Source: Oreocharis arfaki
Taxonomy: Eukaryota > Chordata > Aves > Passeriformes > Paramythiidae
Assembly (NCBI GenBank): GCA_013398015.1
Contig: VZRR01013894.1
Location: forward strand, 1 to 64,000
DNA: 64,000 nucleotides
Reading direction: 5' to 3'
Both the position numbers and the translations under genes were made by a program. The notes under the pieces were generated by a model. It saw nothing but the letters and a program-made list of their open reading frames with translations, did not search any database and had not been told where the DNA came from. Below, piece by piece: positions 13,591-27,115 of this stretch; position 1 is the stretch's first letter, and every line of letters begins with the position of its first letter.

Positions 13591-15136
13591 TTAGACAATT
13601 ATGCCAGAGGAACATAAAATACCAGGCTGGAAGTGAACCTGAAGGATCACCTGGTCCAACCTTTTCTGGCAAAAGCACAGTCTAGATAAGATGTTCCAGC
13701 ATCCTGTCCAGACAAATCTTACGTGTCCAATATTTGGGAATTCACCACTTCCCTGGAGAGATTCCAGTGGCTGATTGTTCTCAATGTGAAATATATTCCT
13801 CTTGCATCCAATCAGCATCTCCTCAGGGGTAACTTGTACTCATTACCCTCATCTTTTCCACATGACTCCTTGTAAAAAGGGAGCCTCCATCATCTTTCCA
13901 GCCACCCTTTAGATACTGGAACACGGTCATAAGGTGACCTTCATAAACCTTCTTTTCTCAAGGCTGAACAAACCCAGTTCCCTGTGCCTTGGCTCATATG
14001 GCCAGCTTCCCAGTCCCTGGATCACTTTCATGGCCCTTTTCTGGACCCTTTCCAGCCTGTGCACAGCTTTTTTTTATTGCTGAGACCAAAACTGAGCAAA
14101 GAATTCCACATGTTACCTGACAATCACTGAGTAGAGTGGGATAGTGACATCTTTATCTCTGCAGCTGATGCCCTTGCTGATGAAAACCAGCATCCTGTTG
14201 TCTGTACTTTTCCACAGCAGTGCACTGTTTACTCATACAGAGCTTGTCCACCAGGATCCCCAGGTCCCTTTCCACAGAGTTGCTCCCCAATGGTTTAGAT
14301 CCCAACCTGTGCAGCACTCCTGGATGATGTTTTCCCAGGTGTAAAAACCCAACACTCATCCTTGTAGAGCTTCCTAAGGTTCTTGTTAGCCCATTCTTCC
14401 AGCAAATTCAAGTCACCCTGTAGGGTGGCTCTCCTTTCTGATGTGTCTACTTCCCCACTGTTTGGTATCATCAGCCATCTTTATCAGGGTGCACTCGATC
14501 CCATCTTCCACATCACTTATGAAGATATTAAAGTGCTGTGCCCGAAATCCCATGGGGACCGCACTTGTGACAGGCTGCTGGTCTGAAAAGCAGCTACTTA
14601 GCCCGACCCTGGGGCTGCCTGCCAGCCAGCTCCCGACCCGCTGCACAGAGCACCCAACACACCGGCTTCTCTAGGAGGAGGCTGTGGAAAACCACAGTGA
14701 GTGCCTTGGAGAAATCCAGGCAGACAATGCCCACCGCCCGCCCCACATCAGCCAAGCAGGTTACTACTTTGTCATGGAAGACGATAGAGTTTGTCAAGCA
14801 CAATTTGCCCTTGGTGATCCATGCTGTCTTTTCCCAATTGTGTGCTTCCTCCGATTTCACAGCCTGCAGGAGGATTCATTCCATAATTTTCTGAAGGACT
14901 GAAGTAAGACTGATGTGTCTAAAATTTCCTGGATCCTCTTTTAAGCCCTTCTTGTAGATGGGGGTGACCTTCGCCTTCTTCCAGAGTTCTGGGATGTCCC
15001 CTGATCTCCACAACTTCTCAAAGATTATGGAGAGTGGCCTCACAATGACATCAGCCAGCTCTCTTAACATCCTCAGGCAGATATTGTCAGGGCCCATCGA
15101 TTTGTAGGGGTGAAGGAACATGGCTTGCTCTTGCAA
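13591..15136 (-). mobile_element. CR1 LINE, 5'-truncated, about 1.5 kb with decayed reverse transcriptase
   Basis: CR1 is the main avian non-LTR retrotransposon. Minus-strand translations give successive reverse transcriptase blocks, each interrupted by frameshifts or stops. 15136-14876 has KSMGPDNICLRMLRELADV, then FEKLWRSGDIPELWKKAKVTPIYKKG. 14860-14594 has a TKGKLCLTNSI-like block and VCLDFSKA. 14646-14413 has MADDTK, the catalytic F/YADD box with its first residue changed to M, preceded by DGIECTL. 14359-14153 has VERDLGILVD. The 3' UTR follows down to about 13600, where 'ggctggaagtgaacctgaaggatcacctggtccaacc' marks the 3' end on the + strand. The 5' part of ORF2 (endonuclease) and ORF1 are missing, which is usual for CR1. 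It is inactive. It lies in sense orientation in the presumed first intron of the exon 1 gene. Confidence 0.93.
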
Positions 15137-18100
15137 TCTTGTCTCTCAGAGTTCAAAACTCTGAGTTCTTTCCCTAAGAAATCTATATTTAACAAGTGCT
15201 TCAAGGCATTTTTTTATTTACATACAATTTACATACAAGTGTCCAAAATCATAAAAATAATGCTGACCACTGAGTGTCTGAAAAGGACAGGCTTGGTTGC
15301 TGTTCCAACCTCTTCCAAAGGTAAGAGGACATAATGGAAATTCTCTGCTACAGCAGAGGAACTTGGCTATGAGCACTCTTCTTGAGTGTACGTACCTTCT
15401 TCTCAGGTACTGTACGTTCCCTTTCTATTAGTTTGGCTGGTCAGATGAATTTCTACTTCCTGTGCTACAGTGCACCCACCTGACAGACATGAGGTGGACT
15501 TGCTTTTCACAGAGGGGGAGAACACTCGCCCCATTCAGCCCCTCTAATGAAAAAGATCCACCCTACAGTAAGTGCCCCAAGTTTATTACAGTTTACATTC
15601 TTTGGATGGAAGAAGCATTAGTATGTGTGCCTAAAAATTATGACGTCTAATTACTACCTACTCAGCTGAAAGATACTTTGCAAGCGAAACCAATAAGTAA
15701 TGAAACATGCAGAAAGCCTGCAGTCCACACATATTAGTGACATTCTACACAGGAGCTAGTGATAATGCACAATGAGAATATGACTGGGAATTATTTTAAC
15801 ATGTAATTCAAAAATACATAGTGTGAAGAAGATATATAATGCTGCTTCTCACAGATCATGTGTGCATGCTCAGAAGAACAAGAAATCACAAAGAAAACCA
15901 CTCAAAGGTACACTGGTTAGAAGATAACCAGCAGGGTGATGGTTGGTACAGTGTCTAAGGAACAGTCTCAGCTTCTGTAGACTTGGCCTTCTGAAGAACT
16001 GAATCTTTCAGTGCAGGTTTCAATCCCAAGTGAAGAGCTGCAGCCTGGGGCACCGAGCAACAGCAGCACTGGTGGCTGGGCTACCCGACTAATGGAACCT
16101 GCATGACAAATTTGGTTATGAGCAGCATTTGAGCAGGGATTCAGCAATGCCTGCTTGGTGAGGAAAGTAGATTTGGAACACTCTATACTAACAAAGCTTA
16201 GAAGATTAATTGCTACCCTGAAAGAGCAAGTAGGGAACAAGAGCCCAAAAGTATTTCTAGTGTCCAATGAGAGATCCAAATCCTGGCAGAAAGCATCAGC
16301 TGCCATTTTAAAATCACATTCTCCATATGCAAATGGTGACAGTACACACAATATCCTAATTCTTACTTCCTAAACTTCCTCCCTCATCAGTAAGAAATTA
16401 GTAAAAGAAATGTCCAGGTATATGATGCATCTCTTGTCATTTGCTCTATGAGACAAACAAGTGATTGCTGCAGCAACACAAATGAGACAACAAAACGTTC
16501 ATTCAAAGTCACATATACACAAATTCTTCTAAAAACATAGAAGAGTCTCTTGAAGAAAGCAACTCACAAAAACCTAAGACAAGTCAAAGCAAAATGAAAA
16601 GTCATGAGCAAAACGTAAAGGAATACAATGCAACAGAAAATTAAGAAAGAAGTTGGTCACATTTCTTTCCACCATCTTAGCTGGGCCATTACCAAACTGT
16701 ACTTGGAACTGTGTTTCTGGAGATTGAATTTCACTCACATAACACATAAAGGATGCTTGTTTGAGAACAGAAAAGTAAGACACCAAATTTATCTGACTAT
16801 CAGTGTACAAGGTTTTTGGGATGCTTGTCTCCATTGAGGATAAACATGGTCTACATGACTAACAGTCTCAATTTTAAATGGTTAATGTCACTTGCAAGCT
16901 ACTCTCACCATAAACAACCAACATAATACGCACTACAGGGAACCAAATTTTAATATAAGTGCTCACTACTGTCTAAAGAGACAAATACTCAACAAGTAAA
17001 AAAAAAAATCTAACAGTCATCACTGTTTCTGAACAGATGAATATTATTTAAAATTTGCAGCTAAAATAACTATAGCATAAGATGTGGTATATCATTTGAA
17101 AGGTCTCTTATTTTGCCGTTAGGTATCTTCAGGGAGGAGTTATTTCAAATGCAATGTTCGATTCGAGAAACAATTCAAGTGCATCTTGGGTATAACATAA
17201 CAGCCTAGTGTCAAGTATTCTGTGGTTATGACTGTCTTCCTGTTTGTAGTATTCTGCAGCTTCCATTACTGTAGCACAGCATTTCTGTCTAAAGCACAAA
17301 ACTTCATTGTACATTTGTGAGACATAAAACTATTTTTAGTCAAAGTGCACAAATAAGGTCTGAAACACAGAGGATTAGATGAGAACTACCAAATTTTGCA
17401 GTGAATCAGGATTAATACTGAATTTGAGTAAATAAATGACCCAGAAAGTTTGCATTAGCAGTTACCTATCCCTGGAGGAAGCATGAATACAGTACCTCCC
17501 TATTTTTCTTGCAGGTTCCCTAGGCAATTTCATCTGTGCAGAGCTACCTTCATGTGGGGAAAGAGACAACTACATTCCACCTGAGCAACACTACACTCCA
17601 GTAACAGGGTGAAACAGCATTGAAATCTGCCAAAGCCTCTAGAGAAGCTAGATCGATTAGTGTGTTCAAAGTACTCCTTACACACCTCAGTAAGACTGAA
17701 TTCAGCACAAGCCACTGTTACTATAGCCATTTTAATTTTAAAAGTTAAACATAAATCCTTCCATTTCCAGACTAGTTCTCTCACACCTCACTGGTCACTA
17801 ATTCAAGGAAATTTTAAGGAGAAAACCTCTCCTTAAAAAACCCAAAAGAAACAGACTATACCTATGTCAACTATAGTCCGAAAGTTGATTCACACAGCAG
17901 AACAGTTTTGCATCTTCGCACATTTACTAGTAAGTCTGTCCAAAATGTGAGTGAGAAAGTGTTGCTAGCAAGGCAAAATAGCTCCACAGCTCCCAACCTG
18001 CTCCACAAGAACTGCTAACTTTTGAATACGAGCTTTCTTCTACAGTCAGAGACTTTTGCTTTCTGCTGCTTTACTATCCCTCATCTGTTCCTCTTATTCA

Positions 18101-19735
18101 CTGTGAAAGATTCTGTAGTGAGGGCTACTCATCCACTTGTCAAAAACTCATTTTGTGTTCAGAAGTCCTCGCCAACTTTACTGCATGCACTGTAGGTATG
18201 ATTCAGGTTTAGAGGCCTACATCATTTCAGAAAGAAAACACAGCTCTTCTAAAACACAGCATAAAGTTTTATTTAACTTTTCCCCTACTGCTGAAGTGCC
18301 AAGATGTCCAGGTAACTAAGGATGCACTTAGTGAGATTGCCAAAGACATCTAACTCCAACTGAGATCAAGAGAATTGAGCACATTTACTCTAAAGACTTC
18401 AGAGAGTATCTGTCTATATCTAAGTATTGAGGTCCTTAAAATCCCACTCTACACCCCATTTCCCTTTCCTGTTCAAGAGAATTTTCTTTACTGAGTTTTA
18501 TGAGAATGGAATCAATTATTTTTCAGTAATATACCCAGTTATGTCACTGTCAGAGATACAATTTCTATGGACAGGGGTACAACTCACACTACAAAAACAT
18601 TTTGCTTTATTACACTGCCAGAATCTGTTCCATAGTTTTGGATGCATAGAAATAGGTAAAGAAATTAAACTTTAAGGATGACACCGTGCTTTCAGACCAC
18701 ATAGAACACTTTCTACCATCATCTGGCACTTTCCCACAGGCCAAGGACAACAAGCAACCTCAAACACAGAGATTTATTTCTGCTTTACCACGCAAAGTCA
18801 TCTACCAAGATTCAAGGTATTTCTGTGCACTAGAAAGCACAGTGAGATCAGTTTTCATCATTTGAGAGGGAAACACTTCAAGCAATGGTTACTTGGCTTT
18901 CCACCAGACAAATTATTTTCGCTGTGAACTTTTTCAGATGTATAACCCATGAATTTTAAGTTGGTTGTAAAAGTCCACAGAAATGCAATTTAGCATCTTC
19001 CATTGGTACAGATTTAAACACTCCTCTAGAACAGCAACTGTAATAGTTTTGAAATGCCCTTTCCCTTGGTTCCCTTCCTTCCTCCTCCTTATGTATACAT
19101 TGTTTCTTAGTTTTGATGACACAGGGATATTTCAGTACTTCAACAAGGACATTGTGCACATCAATGTTTTCACTATATAATTAGTGGAAGAAATACAAAC
19201 ACCTGACAGTAACTATGATTTTGTCTGATTTAATATCAAAGCAGTTTCCCTGTTTAAAATTACAAATAACCTTCACAGACTGCTACGTAGTCCTATTGTG
19301 AAAGAAAAATTATTTCACAAAAAATTATGAGAAAACTTTAACTTTTTTCTCCTTACAAGGTACATTACTAACATGAATCTAGAATAATGTCTGAGAATGC
19401 CAAAATAAAGGATATTCCTCTCAGTGGAATTAAGATTTTAATACTTTGCCTTTGATCTGAATTACACTGTATTCTTTAAATCCAAGAGCACAAAATTCCA
19501 GACTTCCGTAAATAACCTGAAGCTTGCTAGCACAAATCTGCCAACTAACAAATCCCTCTTCATCTCTCCAAAGGCTGCATTTTTAAAGGTCATTAGATGG
19601 TCAGCTCACACACTAGACTTACAGACCACATAAATATAATAGACAAAAGACATATAAAATGTCCATTCCCCATTTTGAGTAGCAGTGCTTCTTAAGAGCA
19701 TATCATCCCCCATGTAAATCAGAGTGCCTGCATAA

Positions 19736-19755
19736 ATTACCTGCATGCAGGTAAT
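19736..19755. repeat. Perfect 20-bp palindrome (ATTACCTGCA and its complement)
   Basis: The ten bases ATTACCTGCA are followed directly by their exact reverse complement TGCAGGTAAT, with no spacer. The flanks do not extend the symmetry. The centre contains GCATGC, and each arm contains CACCTG/CAGGTA-like zinc-finger half-sites (CAGGTA is ZEB/Snail-like). It may be a dimeric binding site or chance. Confidence 0.9.
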
Positions 19756-20337
19756 ACTCGCTGGTAATAACAGCAAGATCCTAACTTCCACTAGATAAAG
19801 CAGTCCAGTGCTGCATTCGATGTGTTTGTAGGGGCCCTAATGATGTGAACAGTGGCTTAGGAAGAGTACACCAAAATATTTTTTTGAAGAAAAAAACCCC
19901 AACAAACTCAAAACCTGCCTGAGTCTACATCCCCGTTTTGTCCCAACACAGGCTGAAACATGAATGATCCCTCCCAATGGATACTCAGGACATTGGGAAG
20001 GTCTCAGTTCACAACAAGATCAACAACTTCAGGTCAATTACATGTTCAGTGTTAAAGTTCTGCATAAATGCTGTACTAAATCTGAATATTGGCTCAAGTG
20101 AGCCAAGTGAAATCATGCATTAGATCCACCTTGAGTATACTTAAAAATCTGCCCTTCAAACTGAAACGAACACACTGTAGTATGGAGTGTTGTAAGAAAC
20201 TTCCAGTTCTAGACAGCTTGGTCCTGAGGCAGAAATGGTCCCCCCAGGTACTGCCATACATGTGCCAGTACCTCAACTGCAACACTCCACTCCACAGTTT
20301 TTGTTTTCAAAAAGTAGATCAAGAAAATGTCAACTGA

Positions 20338-20404
20338 ACAAAAAAAACCCAAAAAAACCCAAAAAAAACCAAAACACCTTAAGTAAATAAATAAAAAAAA
20401 AAAG
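20338..20404. repeat. A-rich low-complexity tract with AAAAAAACCC units
   Basis: A-runs of 7-10 are separated by CCC or CC, then there is an AAATAAATAAA stretch ending in A10. Such CAAAA-type tracts are common in bird introns. No adjoining retro-copied gene was recognised, so I do not call it a poly(A) tail. Confidence 0.8.
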
Positions 20405-23400
20405 TAAGTGGTGTGGAACCTCTAAACCTATACATACATTCACATTAACTTTGCAAGATTGGACTATTCCCGTAATACTGAAGTGTGACCATGTTTGCGT
20501 GGGTCATTTCACTTCAGCTGTGCCTCCAGCCTGTCCTCAATGCTATGTGGGAGGTTTACACTAATCAGCTTTTTCTGAAGTTTAAATTGCAGCATCACAT
20601 CAACAGCTGTTACACAACATCAAGAAACAGGAGCTGTGCTGATTTATGAAAGCCAACCTGGTGCTATTTTCAAGTCTCTGAATAAGCAGATATTTTTCCC
20701 CATAAAATTATTCAACATCATAAAGTTAAATATTTTAGTTAAGAACTAATAAACACAATGATGCATGATGTTCTAAAAAGCTAGACCTATTTTACAGTTA
20801 GCATAAATTTACCAGCAATTAATACCTTACAACAGTATGATTTTTCTCACAACTTCAATAATGTCTTTATAACTTCATGCATTGGAGAGTGAACATTTTC
20901 CCAAAAGGGAGAAAATGTATACTACTTTCCCAAGTTTGTTTTAAAGAAAATCAAATGATCCAAATTATCCTCTCATAAAACATAGACCATACAGCTCAAC
21001 AGCCAGCAAAGCCAAATTCCAAATTTCTATTCTCGGATTTTGTTACTTTGCAGTGGTAAACGTGTCTGGCACTCACAGCAGCATTTGAAGGAACACCTCT
21101 GGCATTTAAGCCTTTTACATCCTTTGAAAATCCTTCAGCTAACAGAAATTTTCTCTAAAGGAAAAATGGGGGGGGGGTGGTGTGGAACCAAAAGAGAGAA
21201 AAAATAAAGTCAAACACATATTTAGTCAAAGCAAACACGTATTCACGTATCAGTCGTCAGGAAGAATCAAAACATAGTGTAACTCTTGTTAATCTCATAA
21301 TTGCAAGAGGCTTTTACCCGCGGCTGTTAAATAATACGATTCAAATGCCTCTTCAAGATTAAGTATATAATGTCACCATGCAACTAAAATAGCAAGACAC
21401 CAAAGGGTATGCTACACCATTTGCATAAAGAAGAGAAAGATTACTATTGTTTCCTTAATATTTAAGTATGTTTACTAGCAGAATATAAATGCATTCTTTG
21501 GCAACATAATGACTGTAACTTTGAATTTTTACTCCTGCAAATGCCTAATCTGATTACATTACTTTAAAACAAGCAATCCATTTGCTTTTCCCATATAAAA
21601 GATCAATTTTACAGACAGAAAAGAAGGAAAGGTATTTTTGCAGAGGAAAAAAAGAAATAATTAGAGCAATGAACTGAATGATCTGAGGGCAACAAACAGG
21701 TGCCTCATTGACAAGTTGCATCATATTTACACTCATTTTAAATCAGAATTTATATTGTGGCACCAAAGTAGTTGCAAATCTACCACTGGGTAGTGGATCA
21801 TCTTCATCATCCAAGATCATCTTCACTCTCTATGGAGAACAAGACTTACTACTATAAAGATGTTTTCCATGTTCAGAGCCCAATCTAAACAGGTAATATT
21901 TGTAGAAGGAATAAAGAGCAAGGTTCCTTGCTAGTGTTGAATTATATTTTTGCTCCCTGGGAAATAATAAAAAAGGATTTTTTCTGGAGTGAAGGTATAC
22001 AGGGTAAAGTTCCAAAGAAATTCACTGCTGCAGGCATAGCTAGAATAGAGGATTTTCTGGTTCCCATATCACACTTAAACACTGGACCTCAATCTCTTGC
22101 AATAAAGATTGGTATATAAGATTATTATACAGCTCTGTATGTTTCATGTCAACACACAGAACTACCACACACAAATTTCTACAGCTACTATAATAAAATT
22201 GCCATTAAAACAACAGACTTACAAAATACCTGTTACTTACAAAAAGAGATGCAAGATTTTGCTGTAAAAAAACTCCAAACAAAAAGAACAAAAAACCTCT
22301 CTCCACTTAGTCACTGAACTTAGTCTTCTACACAAAACAGATGATAATCCGGTTTCTTACCATAGTGTTCAAGATCTCAGTTTGGGGTCATGCCTGTAGG
22401 CACTCCAGAATCAGGACATATCACCCCCTATTACAGTCTGAGCCCAGTGAGATGTCACAAGTCTTGGCACAGACCAGCACACAGCCAGTGCTGTCCAACA
22501 CAGCCACTTTCCCCTTTACACTTTGGATACAGGAGGTTCTCACCTCTTCCCCAAGTTACTAGATGTGCAGCCTCTCGCAGATGAAAACCCATGGGAGAAC
22601 TGAATTAACCCACAGAGTCGAGCCCGTGTTGGAAAGAATCTTCAGAGGTTCCTCAGGGCTGAACTGCACTGCTTAATTCATAGTCCAGCCTGGAGTCAGC
22701 AATGCAGTAGACCAAAATATTTGAAATCGGTTACTGAATGGAAGGAAAGAATTTTAGTTATGAAGATCACAATTTTATTTGTAAGAAGCGTAGATTACAT
22801 GCATCATAATTCCCAACCCATCTGCAATTTCATCCCAGAATAACAGTAATGCTAGGGGCATTTGTGTAGTATTCAATCCAGCAATGAGTAGAATGGGGAA
22901 GAAAACATCAAATCCTGAAAGTGTTCAACAAAACCAAGAGATTCTGCAAATAATTTCATGCACTCTACCAAATATGAACAACTTCAAAAGCCACTGAGCT
23001 TACATAGAAACTTACACAATACTTTTTAAGACCCTGAAAAAGTTGTATGATATGGGCAACGAACCTATTTCAATACAACATCTTTCTTACATGTACAAAC
23101 TGCTTTTGTAACTGTACCTAGGGAGCAACTGGTAAAACACGGAGTAAAAAGAATTTCAGAAGTAGTTATTTAGAAGAGACTTAATCATTCTTTACCCTGT
23201 CAGCATTTTTCTTTAAAGCAAATTAGAGTCCAGAGTACAAAATGGGTATCGTGACTGTTGCAACATCCACTATAAGTACTCCTTTTAACCTAAGCAATTT
23301 GAGATATTTTGCTACCTCCTAGACTACATGAAACATAATATTGACTATCAAAACCCTCTAAGACAACAGGAAAATAAAACTGAGTTGGGTGACCAGGCTC

Positions 23401-26109
23401 AGTGCTATTCAGAAGGCAGCACTGAACCAAGTTGACTAACTTCCCATTACCAGTCTGCTGTCTTGCAGAGAAAGCAGCCCAGCTCCAACCTTTAATTACC
23501 TAAGTAGTACTTACTAAACTTAGTTGCCCTAAATATCCACAGATTAAAGCAGTTCTGGAGATGATCCCAGATAGTCTTTCCAAGTAAGAACTCTCTCATC
23601 ACGTGCTATTACTAAAAATCCTGTACAACCAAATAACTATAGTAAACACATATGGTATTGAAAACCACAATTGATTAACTGATTAACTTCAAATCTGACG
23701 TACATATTCTGCACTCAAAAGTCAATTGGCCTAGATACACCCTCCCCTCACCCTCCATGAAATAAAGAAAAAAAGAAAAATTTTCAAAGAGCTTTGAGTC
23801 GGGCACAAGCACAGGTTTGTTCACACATGAGAAAATACTGCTGAACATTTTCTTCCCTTTTTCAGCCTGCAAGCAGCAAGAGGTCCTCATTTTATCCCTG
23901 GTATGTCAACAGAGCATTGGTGTTTTACACAATCCCTCTCACACAGCAGTCCCAAAAAGCATTCCCCAGTGGTAGAAACTTCACCACAGCAGAGACCTGC
24001 AACTTCCCTAGTCACAATTTTTCATCTCCATTCTCTGTGGAGAGCAGTTGGCCCAAAGATGGGTTAGCCAGGAATGTACTCACCCCCTTCCAGGGAGCAA
24101 CTAAAAAGATCTATACATTCCAAGGGTTCTTCTCCCTCTAAGAGGAGGACATGAAGAAATCACAAAGGGTCTGTAGTGTAGCATTGAGCTACCAGTTATA
24201 ACCAGCTGGGAAGTGCTAACACTTTACTTATTGTGAAAAGCTGTATCTTTTATTTTAAGAAGTACAATAAGAGAGTCAAGTCAGGAGCTGATCAGGAAGG
24301 AGGGCTGAGAGGTGATGGTGGCAGCAGCAACAGCTCTAGACTCAATGAACTTAATATGGCTACAATTTATGATTATACAGGGGGGAAATGGAGCTTAGCT
24401 ACTGACCTTCTCTGCAGATTTTGCTGAAGTCAGTTTGCCTTTTTTTGGTCCTCTCTTGCTTTTTCTTGTCCATTTTCATCAGGCACTCTTAGGGACTACC
24501 ACTGAAGCGCATAACAAGGACAGGCAACACTATAGCTCTATAGGGACCTCCCACCTTCAACTAGCAAAACATCACTGAAACAGGACTAATTAATATGCTA
24601 GCTTTGACTTCTTCCCTGTCTAGCCAATGCTGGGTAGCCAGTTTCTGAGAGCACCATGGTACTCATGGTTCATTGAGTGAGATTCAAGAAAGGAGAGAGT
24701 GGTAATATTCCAGACAATTTCTTTCATCTTCTGCTCTGGAAGGGTCTGCCTAAAAATAACAAAAAAAGGTAAATGGACATTGGAAACATCTCAAAGTGTC
24801 AGCGCAGGTAAATGAAGCAGACAAAGGACAGCAGCAACAGGGAAGAAGAATGCTTGTGAAAGGCGTCAGAAGGTAAGAAAAAGCCTTATAATTTTAGGCA
24901 GCAGCAGTCAAAGATCCTATGGAGAGATTTAAAAAAGCATGACATAATCACGTAAAGAATGCAACCTTTACGAAGGCATGAAAAGTAAAGGGAGAAAATT
25001 CTCATCAAAGAACTAAACCAGAAGCAGCATCCCACCATCCAGCACTAAATCTGTAGGGAAGAGCCTCAGCTGCTGTAAATTGTCATGGTTGTATCGATGT
25101 TTTGATGTCATGATGTATTGATGAGCACAGATATGCTCCCTGAGGCTAAAGAACAACTGTCTCTCTCAAAGAGTCAGTTTTGGTCTAGGAGCTCACAAAG
25201 CTCAAAGCACAAACTGATTCAAAGTAAATGGGGGGAGTGGGCAATAAATCTGTTTTCCACTTTAAACTTCTAAACATAAATTTCATTCAGAAATTCCATT
25301 CCAGAAGTTTAAATGTTTCTCACTATCTGTGAATATCTTACATCTTGTTATTAAAAGGTTTAAATACCTTTGAATAGCAATAGATTCAATCATATTACCT
25401 TCAACCCACTAAACAACTGAGAGTTTCATATGCAGGGGAAAAATAATTCATCAGGTTTAGGCAATCTCTGAGAACCTTCCAATAAGCATGTACGGAAACT
25501 GAACAGGCAGAGTCTAAATTATCATCTTCTTGCTTGCAGGAAGGCACATTTGCCACTGTTTCTCACTATGGGTAGATAATGTCACCCTCAGCATCGTTAA
25601 TGCAGCATCTGTCATAAACATCAAACCATTAATCTCATGTTGCAAAAAAGAAACAATTGGCTGACAACATACACATGGTAACCTGCATTCCATCAGAAGT
25701 GTTTGCTCTGCTGTACTTCAACTTATCAGGAAAGTCCTAGCAGGAATTAATCTGACCCAGTTTCTAAGGCTATCACAATTGCTACTAGAATGTCTTCAAT
25801 GTCTGTCAACTTCAAAGAACAAAGAAAACCAAGACTCTTTATTGCCTGAAAGTCCTGCCTCTCAGTAGAACAGGACTGATGCCAGCTCAATTGTCAGCAG
25901 GTTCATGGAGTATTTTCAGCCTGCTAGGTGGGTAACCACATCTTTTCTGTAAAATGTCATTGGCATAATGAATACAGAGCTAAATATGTGTAAAAAAATT
26001 TCGTAACTTTGGAAAAAAACAATTATAAGGGTTCTTATCAGAAATATTAGCAGAACAAAGTTTAAAACTAATTCACTGTAATGAAATTCTAGATTTCTTG
26101 CCCAACCAA

Positions 26110-26410
26110 AACCAAACCTCTTTCTACATTTTGATTTTTCACCTTCTTTTATCACTTTCTCTGCCTACTACTTTCCAGGGCCTACCTCTTTGCCTTGCTC
26201 TTCCCAAGATTCTCCCATGGTTCACTATGCAAATTCAGTCTCCCTTCACTCCCATGTCTCTTTCACCTATCCTCAACTCCAGGATAATCTTAGCCTTTCT
26301 ACCACACAATTCCAACCCCCAAAATTTTCCATCCCTCTTGCAGCTTCTGGTGACAATCTTCTCTCTCTGGGTGCTTTCCAGAATCTACTTCCCTGCAGCC
26401 CAGTTCTGTG
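26110..26410. other. Pyrimidine-rich (C/T) strand-asymmetric tract
   Basis: About 300 bases of the + strand are dominated by C and T (cttttatcactttctctgcc, tctcccttcactcccatg). This keeps a 121-codon + frame open simply because T/C-rich codons include few stops. The translated product is low-complexity L/S/P and is not a credible protein. Confidence 0.55.
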
Positions 26411-26997
26411 CTTGTACAGTTTTGTCTGAATCCTCCACACAAGTGGTCCAAGTTACAGACTGATGAAACACTGAGAGCACAGAGGTGAAGAAATTAATCC
26501 ACTGGTTTAGCATCTGTCAAGCAACCAAGTATCTTAAAGACTGTGCTAGGCCACCCCCTGGAGTACGGATTAATGCCCACAGGCTGATTTACAAGGCCTT
26601 TTCAATGCACTTCCCACAACAGCAAAGTCAGGTGCGGTAACAACTGCACATGACACAAGGCAAGACAGCAGCACTTTCAGCTGCAGTACAAGGCAACATC
26701 ACAGAAGTGAAATCAAAACTGCCATGGACAAGGGTGGGTACATTCAAACATACCTTTTATACCAAGAGCACCATTTTGTGAGTAGAAAATGGGGTACATA
26801 TCCACAAAGCAGTCTATCTCCACAGCCATACTGGAGAAGAACATATCCAAATACACATACATTATCCCCCACTTAAGGTGAGTCAGTCAGCAACACCATG
26901 GAGAGCTGCATGCCCAAGTCTCATTAACTTTGATTTTGAAATCCCTAATTCAGGATTTCAAATATATCCTGAGTGAAATGTAATTTATTTGACTTCC

Positions 26998-27115
26998 ATA
27001 CCATATCACAGAACAACTCAGGTTGGATGGAACTTCAGGAGGTCATACTAGCCCAAACTTTTGTTCAAACATCATTTTTCCAGGAGCCCAAATCTAACCT
27101 TAGGTATCTGGACTT
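26998..27115 (-). mobile_element. CR1 LINE 3' fragment
   Basis: The + strand 'atcacagaacaactcaggtt' followed by 'ggatggaacttcaggaggtcat' and 'tagcccaaact' is a diverged copy of the CR1 3' end (cacagaat..ggttggaagggacctctggaggtcatctagtccaac). The right boundary is uncertain and the copy is short and non-coding. Confidence 0.7.

Larger units (their letters stand above)
15137..26997. other. Non-coding AT-rich stretch
   Basis: I see no gene. Contents are a perfect palindrome (19736-19755), an A/C-rich tract (20338-20404), a G10 run (21168-21177), a patch with several retained CpGs (about 21235-21350) and a pyrimidine-rich tract (26110-26410). Open frames up to 127 codons occur, for example on the minus strand 16351-15968, but have no recognisable domain or flanking splice structure. 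Confidence 0.6.

Noticed and set aside
26098..26463. 121-codon + strand open frame
   Set aside because: It is explained by a pyrimidine-rich tract that contains few stop codons. The product is L/S/P-rich without domain features.
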